NCBI RefSeq assembly: GCF_003634825.1
Contig: NZ_RBXD01000001.1
Location: 2,564,501-2,628,500 of the forward strand
Reading direction: 5' to 3'
DNA: 64,000 nucleotides
DNA from: Flavobacterium sp. 123
GTDB taxonomy: Bacteria > Bacteroidota > Bacteroidia > Flavobacteriales > Flavobacteriaceae
A program made the position numbers and the translations under genes. Each line of letters starts with the position of its first letter. Within the stretch, counting starts at the first letter, position 1. The notes beneath the pieces were generated by a model that did no database searches, had not been told where the DNA came from, and saw nothing but the letters and a program-made list of their open reading frames with translations. Of this stretch, positions 57,083 through 64,000 are shown in pieces.

Positions 57083-57901
57083 TTAATATTGCTCACTTGC
57101 ATTTGGGAAATCACTAGACTTCACATCATCAACATATTGGCTTATTGCTTTTGTCATTCCTTCATACAGATTCATGTATCTTCTAAGGAAACGTGGACTG
57201 AACTCATTATTCATTCCTAACATATCATGAATTACTAATACTTGACCATCAACACCGCCACCTGCACCGATTCCGATAACTGGGATAGAAATACTTTTAG
57301 CTACTTTCTCGGCTAAATGAGCAGGTATTTTTTCTAATACCAAACCAAAGCAACCTAGTTTTTCAAGCATTTTTGCATCTTCCATTAATTTTTCTGCTTC
57401 CGCTTCTTCTTTGGCACGAACCGTATACGTTCCAAATTTATAGATGGATTGTGGGGTTAAACCCAAATGTCCCATAACTGGAATTCCTGCATTCAGGATT
57501 TTTTTGATAGAATCTTTTATTTCTTTACCACCTTCTAATTTTACAGCGTGTCCACCGCTTTCTTTCATAATTCTAATAGCTGAACGTAGGGCTTCTTTCG
57601 GGTCAGATTGGTAACTACCAAAAGGCAAATCAACAACTACTAATGCTCTTTCAGTTGCTCTAACAACAGATGAAGCATGATATATCATTTGGTCTAAAGT
57701 AATTGGTAAAGTAGTTTCGTGTCCAGCCATCACATTTGAAGCTGAATCACCAACAAGTATTACATCAATTCCAGCAGTGTCAACAATTTTAGCCATTGTA
57801 TAATCATAAGCCGTCAGCATGGAAATTTTTTCTCCATTAGCTTTCATTTCAATTAATGACTTTGTTGTTATTCTTTTGTAATCTTTTTTTGCTACTGACA
57901 T
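57083..57901 (-). CDS. panB: 3-methyl-2-oxobutanoate hydroxymethyltransferase
   Basis: First step of pantothenate synthesis: adds a hydroxymethyl group from methylene-THF to 2-oxoisovalerate to form ketopantoate. The 272-residue protein has all core motifs: [33 protein letters not shown] (Mg ligands), [22 protein letters not shown] (catalytic Glu region) and [18 protein letters not shown]. It is first in its run, followed 15 bp later by rluA. No panC/panD is adjacent. Confidence 0.96.
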   Translation of the reverse strand: MSVAKKDYKRITTKSLIEMKANGEKISMLTAYDYTMAKIVDTAGIDVILVGDSASNVMAGHETTLPITLDQMIYHASSVVRATERALVVVDLPFGSYQSDPKEALRSAIRIMKESGGHAVKLEGGKEIKDSIKKILNAGIPVMGHLGLTPQSIYKFGTYTVRAKEEAEAEKLMEDAKMLEKLGCFGLVLEKIPAHLAEKVAKSISIPVIGIGAGGGVDGQVLVIHDMLGMNNEFSPRFLRRYMNLYEGMTKAISQYVDDVKSSDFPNASEQY

Positions 57902-58027
57902 TGTAATTTGCGATTTAGGTATTAAAAATACGATTTGAGCTTGTAAAAGTAATGAAATTGAATTATTAAGTGCTTTAGATAGCCTATTTTTTGAAGAATC
58001 TTCAAAATATATTTTTATTCAAATTTT

Positions 58028-59455
58028 CTAACAATCAGCCATATTTACAGCAATTGCAAGCCCTCCTTCTGAAGTTTCTTTGTACTTATTGTGCATATCC
58101 TTAGCAGTTTGCCACATGGTATCTACAACTTTATCTAAGGGTACTTTTGCGTTTTTTGGATCAGTTTCTAAGGCTAATTCTGCTGCATTAATAGCTTTTA
58201 TAGCTCCCATGGTATTTCGTTCGATACATGGAATTTGGACTAAGCCACCTACAGGATCACAGGTTAAACCTAAATGATGCTCCATAGCTATTTCTGCTGA
58301 CATTAAAACTTGTTCAGGTGTGCCTCCCATCAATTCACACAATGCTGCTGCAGCCATTGCCGATGAAACACCGATTTCAGCTTGACAGCCTCCCATTGCA
58401 GCAGAAATGGTAGAACCTTTTTTGAAAATACTGCCTATTTCACTAGCGACCATTAAGAATTGTTTGATTTCTTTTTCGCCAGCTTGATGGTTTTCAATGA
58501 CTAAATAGTACATTAGGACTGCTGGTATAACTCCAGCGCTTCCATTTGTAGGAGCTGTCACAACACGTCCTAAAGAGGCATTTACTTCATTTACAGCCAA
58601 AGCAAAACAGCTAACCCATTTTAATATTTGGCGAAATTTCACTTCTGTTAATCTGATTTGTTCAAGCCAAGTTTGAGGGCTTTCATAGTTAGATAAGCCA
58701 ATAAGTTTTTGGTGCATATCAAAAGCTCTACGTCTTACATTTAGTCCACCTGGAAGAATTCCTTCTGAATGGCAACCTATGTACATACTTTCGAGCATTG
58801 TATGCCAAATTCGCATTAATTCGGTATGAATTTCTGCTTCAGATCGCATTGATTTTTCATTTTCATAGACAATTTCCGAAATCTTTTTATTCTCTTGAAT
58901 AGTATATTTCAGTAATTCGGTGGCTTTGTCAATAGGGAAGGGGAAAGCACATTTAATAATGCTTTTTTTCTTAGCATTAATGCGTTCTTCTTTTACAACA
59001 AACCCTCCACCAATAGAGTAAAATGTTGATGTGTATTTTTTAGAATCATTTAAGTGTGCTGTAAAGGTTAACGCATTAGCATGAAAAGAAAGAAATTTTT
59101 TATTGAAAATGATATCGTCCTCAATTTGAAACTCAATATCGACTTCATTTCCTAGATGTATTTTTTTTTCTTTTTTTATTTCTTGAATGATTCTTGTGAT
59201 ATTTTCTACAGGAATATATTCAGGATTTTGACCACTTAAACCCAACATTACAGCCAAATCTGTTGCATGACCTTTTCCTGTCAAAGAAAGCGAGCCATAT
59301 AAATTCACTTTCACCCGAGCGGTTACTTCCAAAAGATTTTCAGCTCTTAATTCAGTCAAAAAACGTTCGGCAGCTCTCCAAGGACCAAGCGTATGTGAAC
59401 TGGAAGGTCCAACGCCTATTTTTAGCATATCAAATACAGAGATACATTCTTCCAT
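58028..59455 (-). CDS. sdaA: L-serine ammonia-lyase (Fe-S type)
   Basis: Deaminates L-serine to pyruvate and ammonia using a 4Fe-4S cluster. It is the single-chain form of 475 residues: an N-terminal beta domain ([19 protein letters not shown]) and a C-terminal alpha domain. The cluster cysteines are seen in [22 protein letters not shown] and [10 protein letters not shown], and [25 protein letters not shown] sequence follows the first. With threonine aldolase and GcvT it forms a scattered set for serine-glycine metabolism. It is a single gene; a TACATTTG box is at 59480-59473. Confidence 0.95.
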   Translation of the reverse strand: MEECISVFDMLKIGVGPSSSHTLGPWRAAERFLTELRAENLLEVTARVKVNLYGSLSLTGKGHATDLAVMLGLSGQNPEYIPVENITRIIQEIKKEKKIHLGNEVDIEFQIEDDIIFNKKFLSFHANALTFTAHLNDSKKYTSTFYSIGGGFVVKEERINAKKKSIIKCAFPFPIDKATELLKYTIQENKKISEIVYENEKSMRSEAEIHTELMRIWHTMLESMYIGCHSEGILPGGLNVRRRAFDMHQKLIGLSNYESPQTWLEQIRLTEVKFRQILKWVSCFALAVNEVNASLGRVVTAPTNGSAGVIPAVLMYYLVIENHQAGEKEIKQFLMVASEIGSIFKKGSTISAAMGGCQAEIGVSSAMAAAALCELMGGTPEQVLMSAEIAMEHHLGLTCDPVGGLVQIPCIERNTMGAIKAINAAELALETDPKNAKVPLDKVVDTMWQTAKDMHNKYKETSEGGLAIAVNMADC

Positions 59456-59472
59456 GATAAATATTTGTATTA

Positions 59473-59480
59473 CAAATGTA
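59473..59480 (-). promoter_or_regulatory. -7 box of sdaA
   Basis: TACATTTG on the minus strand matches TAnnTTTG and ends 17 bp before the ATG. No -33 TTTG was found at 19 bp. Confidence 0.4.
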
Positions 59481-59582
59481 AATTATATCTTTGATAAATA
59501 ATCATTTTTTAAACCAATTAAGATGTTTATTTTGCGAAATAAATATTATTAAGCATTTTATTTAAGAATGTGATGCGTAAAG

Positions 59583-60563
59583 TTAATTTTCTTCTTCAAT
59601 TAACTTTTCTCTTATTTGATTTAATTCTGCAATTTTTTCCTCACTAACTTTAGGATATTCTAGATCCATTTCATCTAATGTATGAATTATTGCAGAAGCA
59701 ATGGCAATGCGGGCATAGGATTTATTATCAGCTGGGATTACATACCAAGGGGAATTTTCAGTAGTTGTATTTTTAATCATTTCTTCATAATTGTCCATAT
59801 ATGAGTCCCAATATTCCCGTTCCCGAATATCAGCAGCACTAAATTTCCAGTTTTTATCAGCATCATCAATTCGTTCTATAAATCGTTTTTTTTGTTCTTC
59901 TTTAGAAACATTTAAAAAGAACTTAATGACTATAGTACCATTGCGATTCAAGTATTTTTCGAAGTTTCTAATATCTTCAAATCGTTCTTTCCAAATGGAA
60001 TCGGTTATAAGCTCTTCCGCTAGTTTTTGTGAGCGCAATATTTGTTCATGAACACGAACTACTAGAACTTCTTCGTAATAGGAGCGATTAAAAATTCCTA
60101 TTCTTCCACGCTCTGGTAAATGTTTTTGGCAACGCCATAAAAAATCATGATCTAATTCTTCATTACTTGGAGCTTTGAATGATGAAACTTGACAGCCTTG
60201 TGGATTAATTCCAGACATGACATGTTTGATGGCGCCATCTTTTCCAGCGGCATCCATTGCTTGAAAAACCAATAGTAATGACCATTTTCCTTGTGCATAC
60301 AGAACATCTTGCATTTTAACTAATGCTTCAATTCCCATTTGTAATGTATCCGAAACCAATGATTTATCTTCGTCACCCAAATCAAAATGGGCATAAGTAT
60401 CATAATTTTTTAATCGAAAATTACTTCCATCATCAACACGATATTGTTCGGAAAAAACTTTAGCACGTTCGATCTGTTCTCTTTTATTCAAATTTTGAAA
60501 ACTAGAAATGTTTTCTGATGAGTTTCCATTTCCGTTATTCCCCGAAGATTTTGATTTTCCCAT
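59583..60563 (-). CDS. ppk2: Polyphosphate kinase 2 family protein
   Basis: Transfers phosphate between polyphosphate and nucleotides (class I: NDP to NTP; other classes act on AMP). The 326-residue protein opens with a low-complexity Ser/Gly/Asn region. Walker A is LLVFQAMDAAGKDGAIKHVM; lid and Walker B marks are RIGIFNRSYYEEVLVVRVH, KFFLNVSKEEQKKRFIERID and NSPWYVIPADNKSYAR. The length fits single-domain PPK2. The next gene on the strand is a Na/Pi symporter, so the pair may both serve phosphate storage. The class cannot be fixed here. Confidence 0.93.
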   Translation of the reverse strand: MGKSKSSGNNGNGNSSENISSFQNLNKREQIERAKVFSEQYRVDDGSNFRLKNYDTYAHFDLGDEDKSLVSDTLQMGIEALVKMQDVLYAQGKWSLLLVFQAMDAAGKDGAIKHVMSGINPQGCQVSSFKAPSNEELDHDFLWRCQKHLPERGRIGIFNRSYYEEVLVVRVHEQILRSQKLAEELITDSIWKERFEDIRNFEKYLNRNGTIVIKFFLNVSKEEQKKRFIERIDDADKNWKFSAADIREREYWDSYMDNYEEMIKNTTTENSPWYVIPADNKSYARIAIASAIIHTLDEMDLEYPKVSEEKIAELNQIREKLIEEEN

Positions 60564-60698
60564 ATTTCAATAAAAATTATGCAATTGTTTAATTTAGAGT
60601 ATAAAATAATTAGCTAAACAATCAAATTTAATGAATTAGATATTAATTAATATACCAAATACATTTTATTAGAAACGTAGATTTTAAATACTAGATGT

Positions 60699-62387
60699 CT
60701 ATGTTTTATACACAGGAATTTCATTAAAATCTGCAGCCTTTTTTTCATCTAATAAGCTATCTTTTATAGCCATTAACATAGCTTTGTTTGATGTAAAAAG
60801 TTCTCTATTGAAATTTATAACGGTTGTGATATCAATATTTTCAACTTTACTTGTTTGAGCTTCGGTATAAAAATTATTGAGTGCTTCGGTATAATTGTTT
60901 TGTATGGTTTCAAAAATTTCATGAAATTTTTCAAAATCAGCAGCATCATTTTTAGTAAATAAAGCATTCAATTCTCGATACAGTTTTTTAGTTTTTTTTC
61001 GGTGATATACAAAGAAATTATATTTGATATCTTTTGAAGAACTTTTAAGATTTGAAATATTAGTTCCAATATCTTTAATACTTTTTACCGCATGCATGGA
61101 ACTTCTCACGGCCGAAATTAATTGATTCAACTCAGAGCTTCTTTCAGATTGCAGTTTTGTTCGTAGTTCTAAATAAAAGGCTTGTAATTCACCTTGTAGC
61201 TGTTTTAAAAACTCATATTTCTCTTCCATATTTTTAGAGAAATATTTCTTTTTTGTGTTGATATTTTTAAATTCATCATTTTCCCGAAATGATTTAAGGT
61301 TTATTTCAAAAAGTTCTAAATTAAAAAGCATGGAATTATGAATAAAATATTTTGTTTCCATGCGCAACAAATCTATTGCTGTTTCAGGTTCAATAGTTGA
61401 AGCATGTCCAATAAAAGCAGCTGCGCAAGAATCTGTTTCTTTGAAAAAACGTTCCAAAAATTTAGCAAATCTGTTTAGAAAAGGAAGGAAAATTAAAATA
61501 GACAAAAGGTTTATAAAGCTCGAGAAAGTAACTAATCCTATTAATGGATCTTTGATATTTAGGACATCGGTAATTAAACTTAAAAGTTCCTCGATGAAAA
61601 TGAAAGACAAGCTTGTTATAGAGATATTAAAAACCAAATTACCTAGTGCTACTCGTTTTTTTGTCGCATTCCCTTTTGAAGCACTCAAAATGATTTTCAT
61701 TATTGTTCCAGTTTCTGCACCTAATACTATTGCGGCAGCAGGAGGAAAGCTAATTGCTCCAGCATGTAATGCGCTTAATGTTAGTGCCATAGTTGCTGAA
61801 CTGGATTGAATAAGTATGGTGATTGCAAATCCTAAAACTAGAAAAGCAAATAAAGGCAATTGATTGTATATGGAAAAATCAAAATTTTCTACTTGACTTT
61901 CCATAGCCATTCTCATAAAAGAAAGTCCGATAAATAACAATCCAAAACCAAAAAGAAAATAGGAGATGTATTTTATGTTTTTTCGTTTACCAAAAAAAAT
62001 CAACAAAAAACCACTGAAGCATATTATTGGATAAGCAAAAACGGCAATATTTATTCCAAAACCTAATGTTGCTAAAATCCAACTGGCTAATGTTGTCCCT
62101 AAATTGGCTCCTAGAATAATTGCTATTGCATTTTTGACGCTGAATACACCAGCACCAACAAATGCTAATACCATTAAGGAAATCATGGAACTACTTTGAA
62201 GAACTACTGTAATTATAATGCCTCCAGCAACTGCGCTAATGTTGTTTTTGGTTATTTTTTGGAGAAATAATTTAAAATTCCTACCAGAAAGATTTTTTAA
62301 AGATTCTTCTAGCAGATGCATGGCAAAAAGGAATAAACCAATTCCCGCTCCAATTTTAAAGATAGTATTTAGGATTTCTATAGTCAT
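60699..62387 (-). CDS. Na/Pi cotransporter family protein with PhoU-like tail
   Basis: Sodium-dependent phosphate symporter of the NptA/YjbB type. The 562-residue protein has two inverted Na/Pi domains, each with the QSSS signature: VVLQSSSMISLMV (Gln64) and ILIQSSSATMALTL (about residue 193). About nine membrane segments precede a soluble helical C-terminal region (320-560) that resembles PhoU and probably senses cell phosphate state. It is in the same strand as ppk2, 135 bp away. A 12-bp palindrome (62405-62416) lies 18 bp upstream. Confidence 0.92.
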   Translation of the reverse strand: MTIEILNTIFKIGAGIGLFLFAMHLLEESLKNLSGRNFKLFLQKITKNNISAVAGGIIITVVLQSSSMISLMVLAFVGAGVFSVKNAIAIILGANLGTTLASWILATLGFGINIAVFAYPIICFSGFLLIFFGKRKNIKYISYFLFGFGLLFIGLSFMRMAMESQVENFDFSIYNQLPLFAFLVLGFAITILIQSSSATMALTLSALHAGAISFPPAAAIVLGAETGTIMKIILSASKGNATKKRVALGNLVFNISITSLSFIFIEELLSLITDVLNIKDPLIGLVTFSSFINLLSILIFLPFLNRFAKFLERFFKETDSCAAAFIGHASTIEPETAIDLLRMETKYFIHNSMLFNLELFEINLKSFRENDEFKNINTKKKYFSKNMEEKYEFLKQLQGELQAFYLELRTKLQSERSSELNQLISAVRSSMHAVKSIKDIGTNISNLKSSSKDIKYNFFVYHRKKTKKLYRELNALFTKNDAADFEKFHEIFETIQNNYTEALNNFYTEAQTSKVENIDITTVINFNRELFTSNKAMLMAIKDSLLDEKKAADFNEIPVYKT

Positions 62388-62404
62388 AAAGTAAATTAAA
62401 GATA

Positions 62405-62416
62405 ATCATTAATGAT
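62405..62416. promoter_or_regulatory. 12-bp palindrome upstream of Na/Pi gene
   Basis: ATCATTAATGAT is perfectly self-complementary and lies 18 bp before the ATG. It could be an operator or chance in AT-rich DNA; no Pho-box match is claimed. Confidence 0.25.
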
Positions 62417-62480
62417 ATATCATCAAATTTTAGAACTATAATATTCCCTAGTTGACATAAAGTTAGTTTGGTTAAAAAAA

Positions 62481-62930
62481 TTATTTTTTAAGCGTAAAAC
62501 CCACTGGAACCATCAAAATTCCTTTCTCATAAATGTTCAGATATAATTTCACAGGTGTTTTTTGACCGTCCCATTTTATTTCATATACATCTAAGAAACC
62601 AGCTCCCATGTCGCTTCTTTTTGTTGGAAAAGGACAACAGCTTTCTAATTTGGTAAAAGTGATTTTTTCACCTTTTGGACCAGCCAAAGCATTCAGAAAA
62701 CGCTCTTGATTTATATTTTCATCTCTGCTATTTCTAAAAAAAACATTGATGGGATAATCTTTGTCATATCCATATTTTTTGTCGGTACTGAATTTAGTAA
62801 TTACAAAAGTATTGTTACTCGTCAATTCAGGATATGGAGCATTATTATCCACGTTTTTTATAGTTGATTTTATGCTTCCGCAAGAAGTAAAAAGTATTGA
62901 TAACACTACAAAAAGAATTATTTTTTTCAT
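62481..62930 (-). CDS. Hypothetical lipoprotein
   Basis: A 149-residue protein with a lipoprotein signal (KKIILFVVLSILFTSCGS, lipobox FTSC with Cys17), so it should be lipidated and sent to the envelope. The mature part is small and beta-rich (NTFVITKFSTDKKYGYDKDYPINVFF, KLYLNIYEKGILMVPVGF). ESCCPFPTKRSDMGAG has two adjacent cysteines. I recognise no family. It lies 93 bp upstream of the Na/Pi gene on the same strand and may be transcribed with it; the link to phosphate uptake is only by position. A TAGCTTTG box is at 62969-62962. Confidence 0.75.
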   Translation of the reverse strand: MKKIILFVVLSILFTSCGSIKSTIKNVDNNAPYPELTSNNTFVITKFSTDKKYGYDKDYPINVFFRNSRDENINQERFLNALAGPKGEKITFTKLESCCPFPTKRSDMGAGFLDVYEIKWDGQKTPVKLYLNIYEKGILMVPVGFTLKK

Positions 62931-63100
62931 GGATTTTTCTTTAGATTTAATTTGAGCTACTCAAAGCTAATGGTCTATTTTTTGATAGAATCTCACTTTG
63001 ATTATTTTAGTAATACAAATATATGTAGAACTTTTAAAGTCGTGCTTAGCATAAACAATAATTATGTCTTAATTGTGATAATTTTAAAAGACTTAATTCT

Positions 63101-63108
63101 TATTTTTG
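63101..63108 (+). promoter_or_regulatory. -7 box of the YeeE/DUF6691 pair
   Basis: TATTTTTG, 18 bp before ATG 63127. A TTG at 63073-63075 lies 25 bp upstream. Confidence 0.45.
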
Positions 63109-63126
63109 CCTAAAAATAAATAAAAA

Positions 63127-63684
63127 ATGGATATTATTTTTCAAACATGGCCTTGGTACGTTTCCGGTTTTTTAATTGGTATGATTATGCTTTGTTTGAC
63201 TTATTTTGGCAAGACTTTTGGGATGTCGTCAAATTTACAAACCTTATGTTCAATGACTGGTATAGGAAAGAGAGTTCCTTTTTTCGATTATGATTGGAAA
63301 GCAAAGCGTTGGAATTTAGTAGTAGTTTTAGGCGCAATGCTCGGAGGTTTTGTTGCGACTAATTTTATGAACGATCCTTCTAATGTGGCAATAAATCCTA
63401 AAACAATTGCACAATTAGCTCAAATGGGAATTGATGCTCCCAATGGAAAATTGCTTCCTGATTTTCTTTTTGGAAATCAAATTTTCGAATCACCTAAGAG
63501 TATTTTGATTTTGATTATTGGTGGGATTCTAATTGGTTTTGGAACTCGTTATGCTAATGGTTGTACTTCTGGTCATGCAATTTCTGGTTTGAGTAATTTA
63601 CAACTACCGTCTTTAAAAGCAGTTATTGGATTTTTTCTGGGTGGATTAATTATGTCTCATTTTTTATTACCACTTATTTTTTAA
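63127..63684 (+). CDS. YeeE/YedE family sulfur transport protein, half 1
   Basis: Membrane protein of 185 residues in the YeeE/YedE family, some of which import thiosulfate. It has about four segments; GFGTRYANGCTSGHAISGLSNLQ contains the conserved CTSGH cysteine motif of the family. In Bacteroidota such a protein is commonly split into two adjacent halves, and the DUF6691-like half follows after 3 bp. The true partner genes (rhodanese, sulfur oxygenase) may follow outside the window. Confidence 0.88.
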   Translation: MDIIFQTWPWYVSGFLIGMIMLCLTYFGKTFGMSSNLQTLCSMTGIGKRVPFFDYDWKAKRWNLVVVLGAMLGGFVATNFMNDPSNVAINPKTIAQLAQMGIDAPNGKLLPDFLFGNQIFESPKSILILIIGGILIGFGTRYANGCTSGHAISGLSNLQLPSLKAVIGFFLGGLIMSHFLLPLIF

Positions 63685-63687
63685 ATT

Positions 63688-64000
63688 ATGAAAGCATTAA
63701 AATTTTTAATTGTTGGATTTGTTTTTGGTATTGTTCTCACAAAATCAGAGGCTGTTTCTTGGTATAGAATTTATGAAATGTTTCAATTTCAATCTTTCCA
63801 TATGTACGGAATTATTGGAGTTGCAGTTGCAACGGGTTTAATAGGGATTCAAATCATCAAAAGAAACAATATTAAAGACATTAAAGGATTGCCTATAGTA
63901 ATTCAAGATAAAGAGGAGGGTTCTGCTCGGTATTGGATTGGCGGATTGTTTTTTGGACTCGGTTGGGCTTTGGTTGGTTCGTGTCCTGGTCCTATATTTA
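63688..64000 (+). CDS. DUF6691/YeeE family protein, half 2 (cut by window end)
   Basis: Starts with ATG 63688 (MKALKFLIVGFVFGIVLTKSE) and is open to the edge of the window, so only about 104 residues are seen. IEMFQFQ-like RIYEMFQFQSFHMYG and the GLGWALVGSCPGP motif with its conserved cysteine mark it as the partner of the upstream YeeE half. The start lies 3 bp after the upstream stop codon. The C-terminal end is missing. Confidence 0.85.
   Translation, partial: MKALKFLIVGFVFGIVLTKSEAVSWYRIYEMFQFQSFHMYGIIGVAVATGLIGIQIIKRNNIKDIKGLPIVIQDKEEGSARYWIGGLFFGLGWALVGSCPGPIF

Overview
The window reads as a chromosomal segment of a low-GC Bacteroidota, most likely a Flavobacterium or close relative. 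The evidence is protein content (a T9SS sorting domain, a two-domain GH3 enzyme beside an AmpG-type permease, GHL10, an RMD1-family protein), AT-rich spacers, few Shine-Dalgarno sequences, and repeated Bacteroidota-type -7 boxes (TAnnTTTG), three of them with a TTTG box 17-19 bp upstream. No phage, IS transposase, CRISPR array, rRNA or origin was found; there is one tRNA, Ser(UGA). Identifications come from reading motifs and family resemblance, not database searches.

Layout. 1-5.2 kb: the 5' part of prfB with its programmed +1 frameshift, divergent from threonine aldolase; YbaB; oligopeptidase B; a cysteine-synthase-family enzyme. 5.2-9.2 kb: YebC, an S41 tail-specific protease and gcvT. 9.4-11.6 kb: a small acidic protein, a stand-alone LigD-type 3'-phosphoesterase, an RMD1-family membrane protein and tRNA-Ser. 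11.7-18.3 kb: a tight six-gene run tpx-dgkA-ftsK-lolA-lptF-ribBX joining envelope work with cell division; the GTP cyclohydrolase II half of the last gene has lost its zinc cysteines. 18.5-19.9 kb: a thiol redox run (peroxiredoxin, thioredoxin-like, small DUF6952-like protein). 20-24.5 kb: a peptidoglycan recycling run (GHL10-like hydrolase, AmpG-like permease, NagZ-like GH3). 24.8-37 kb: a FAD/Fe-S oxidoreductase, APC permease, lpdA, DoxX-like protein, pabB, tilS and dsbD.

37.4-42.5 kb is a 1,707-residue secreted T9SS protein carrying nine head-to-tail copies of exactly 255 bp (85 residues), each an MBG-like domain. Two pairs of units are identical or almost identical, so the array has been copied recently. 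42.9-46.1 kb: ammonium transporter and YifB/ComM ATPase. 46.15-48.5 kb looks accessory: an acyltransferase-3 and a small HEXXH membrane protein, each followed by an odd spacer, and a decayed second copy of the 3' end of the neighbouring zinc metallopeptidase gene. The last point suggests that a cassette of about 0.94 kb went in at the end of that gene.

49.3-64 kb: a 1,349-residue hybrid sensor kinase, a membrane protein, the run panB-rluA-aldehyde dehydrogenase-nitroreductase, serine dehydratase, PPK2, a Na/Pi symporter, a lipoprotein, and at the edge a YeeE/DUF6691 sulfur-transport pair cut by the window end. Most of the window is core metabolism and envelope maintenance; the best candidates for something new are the MBG repeat protein and the 46-48.5 kb insertion site.
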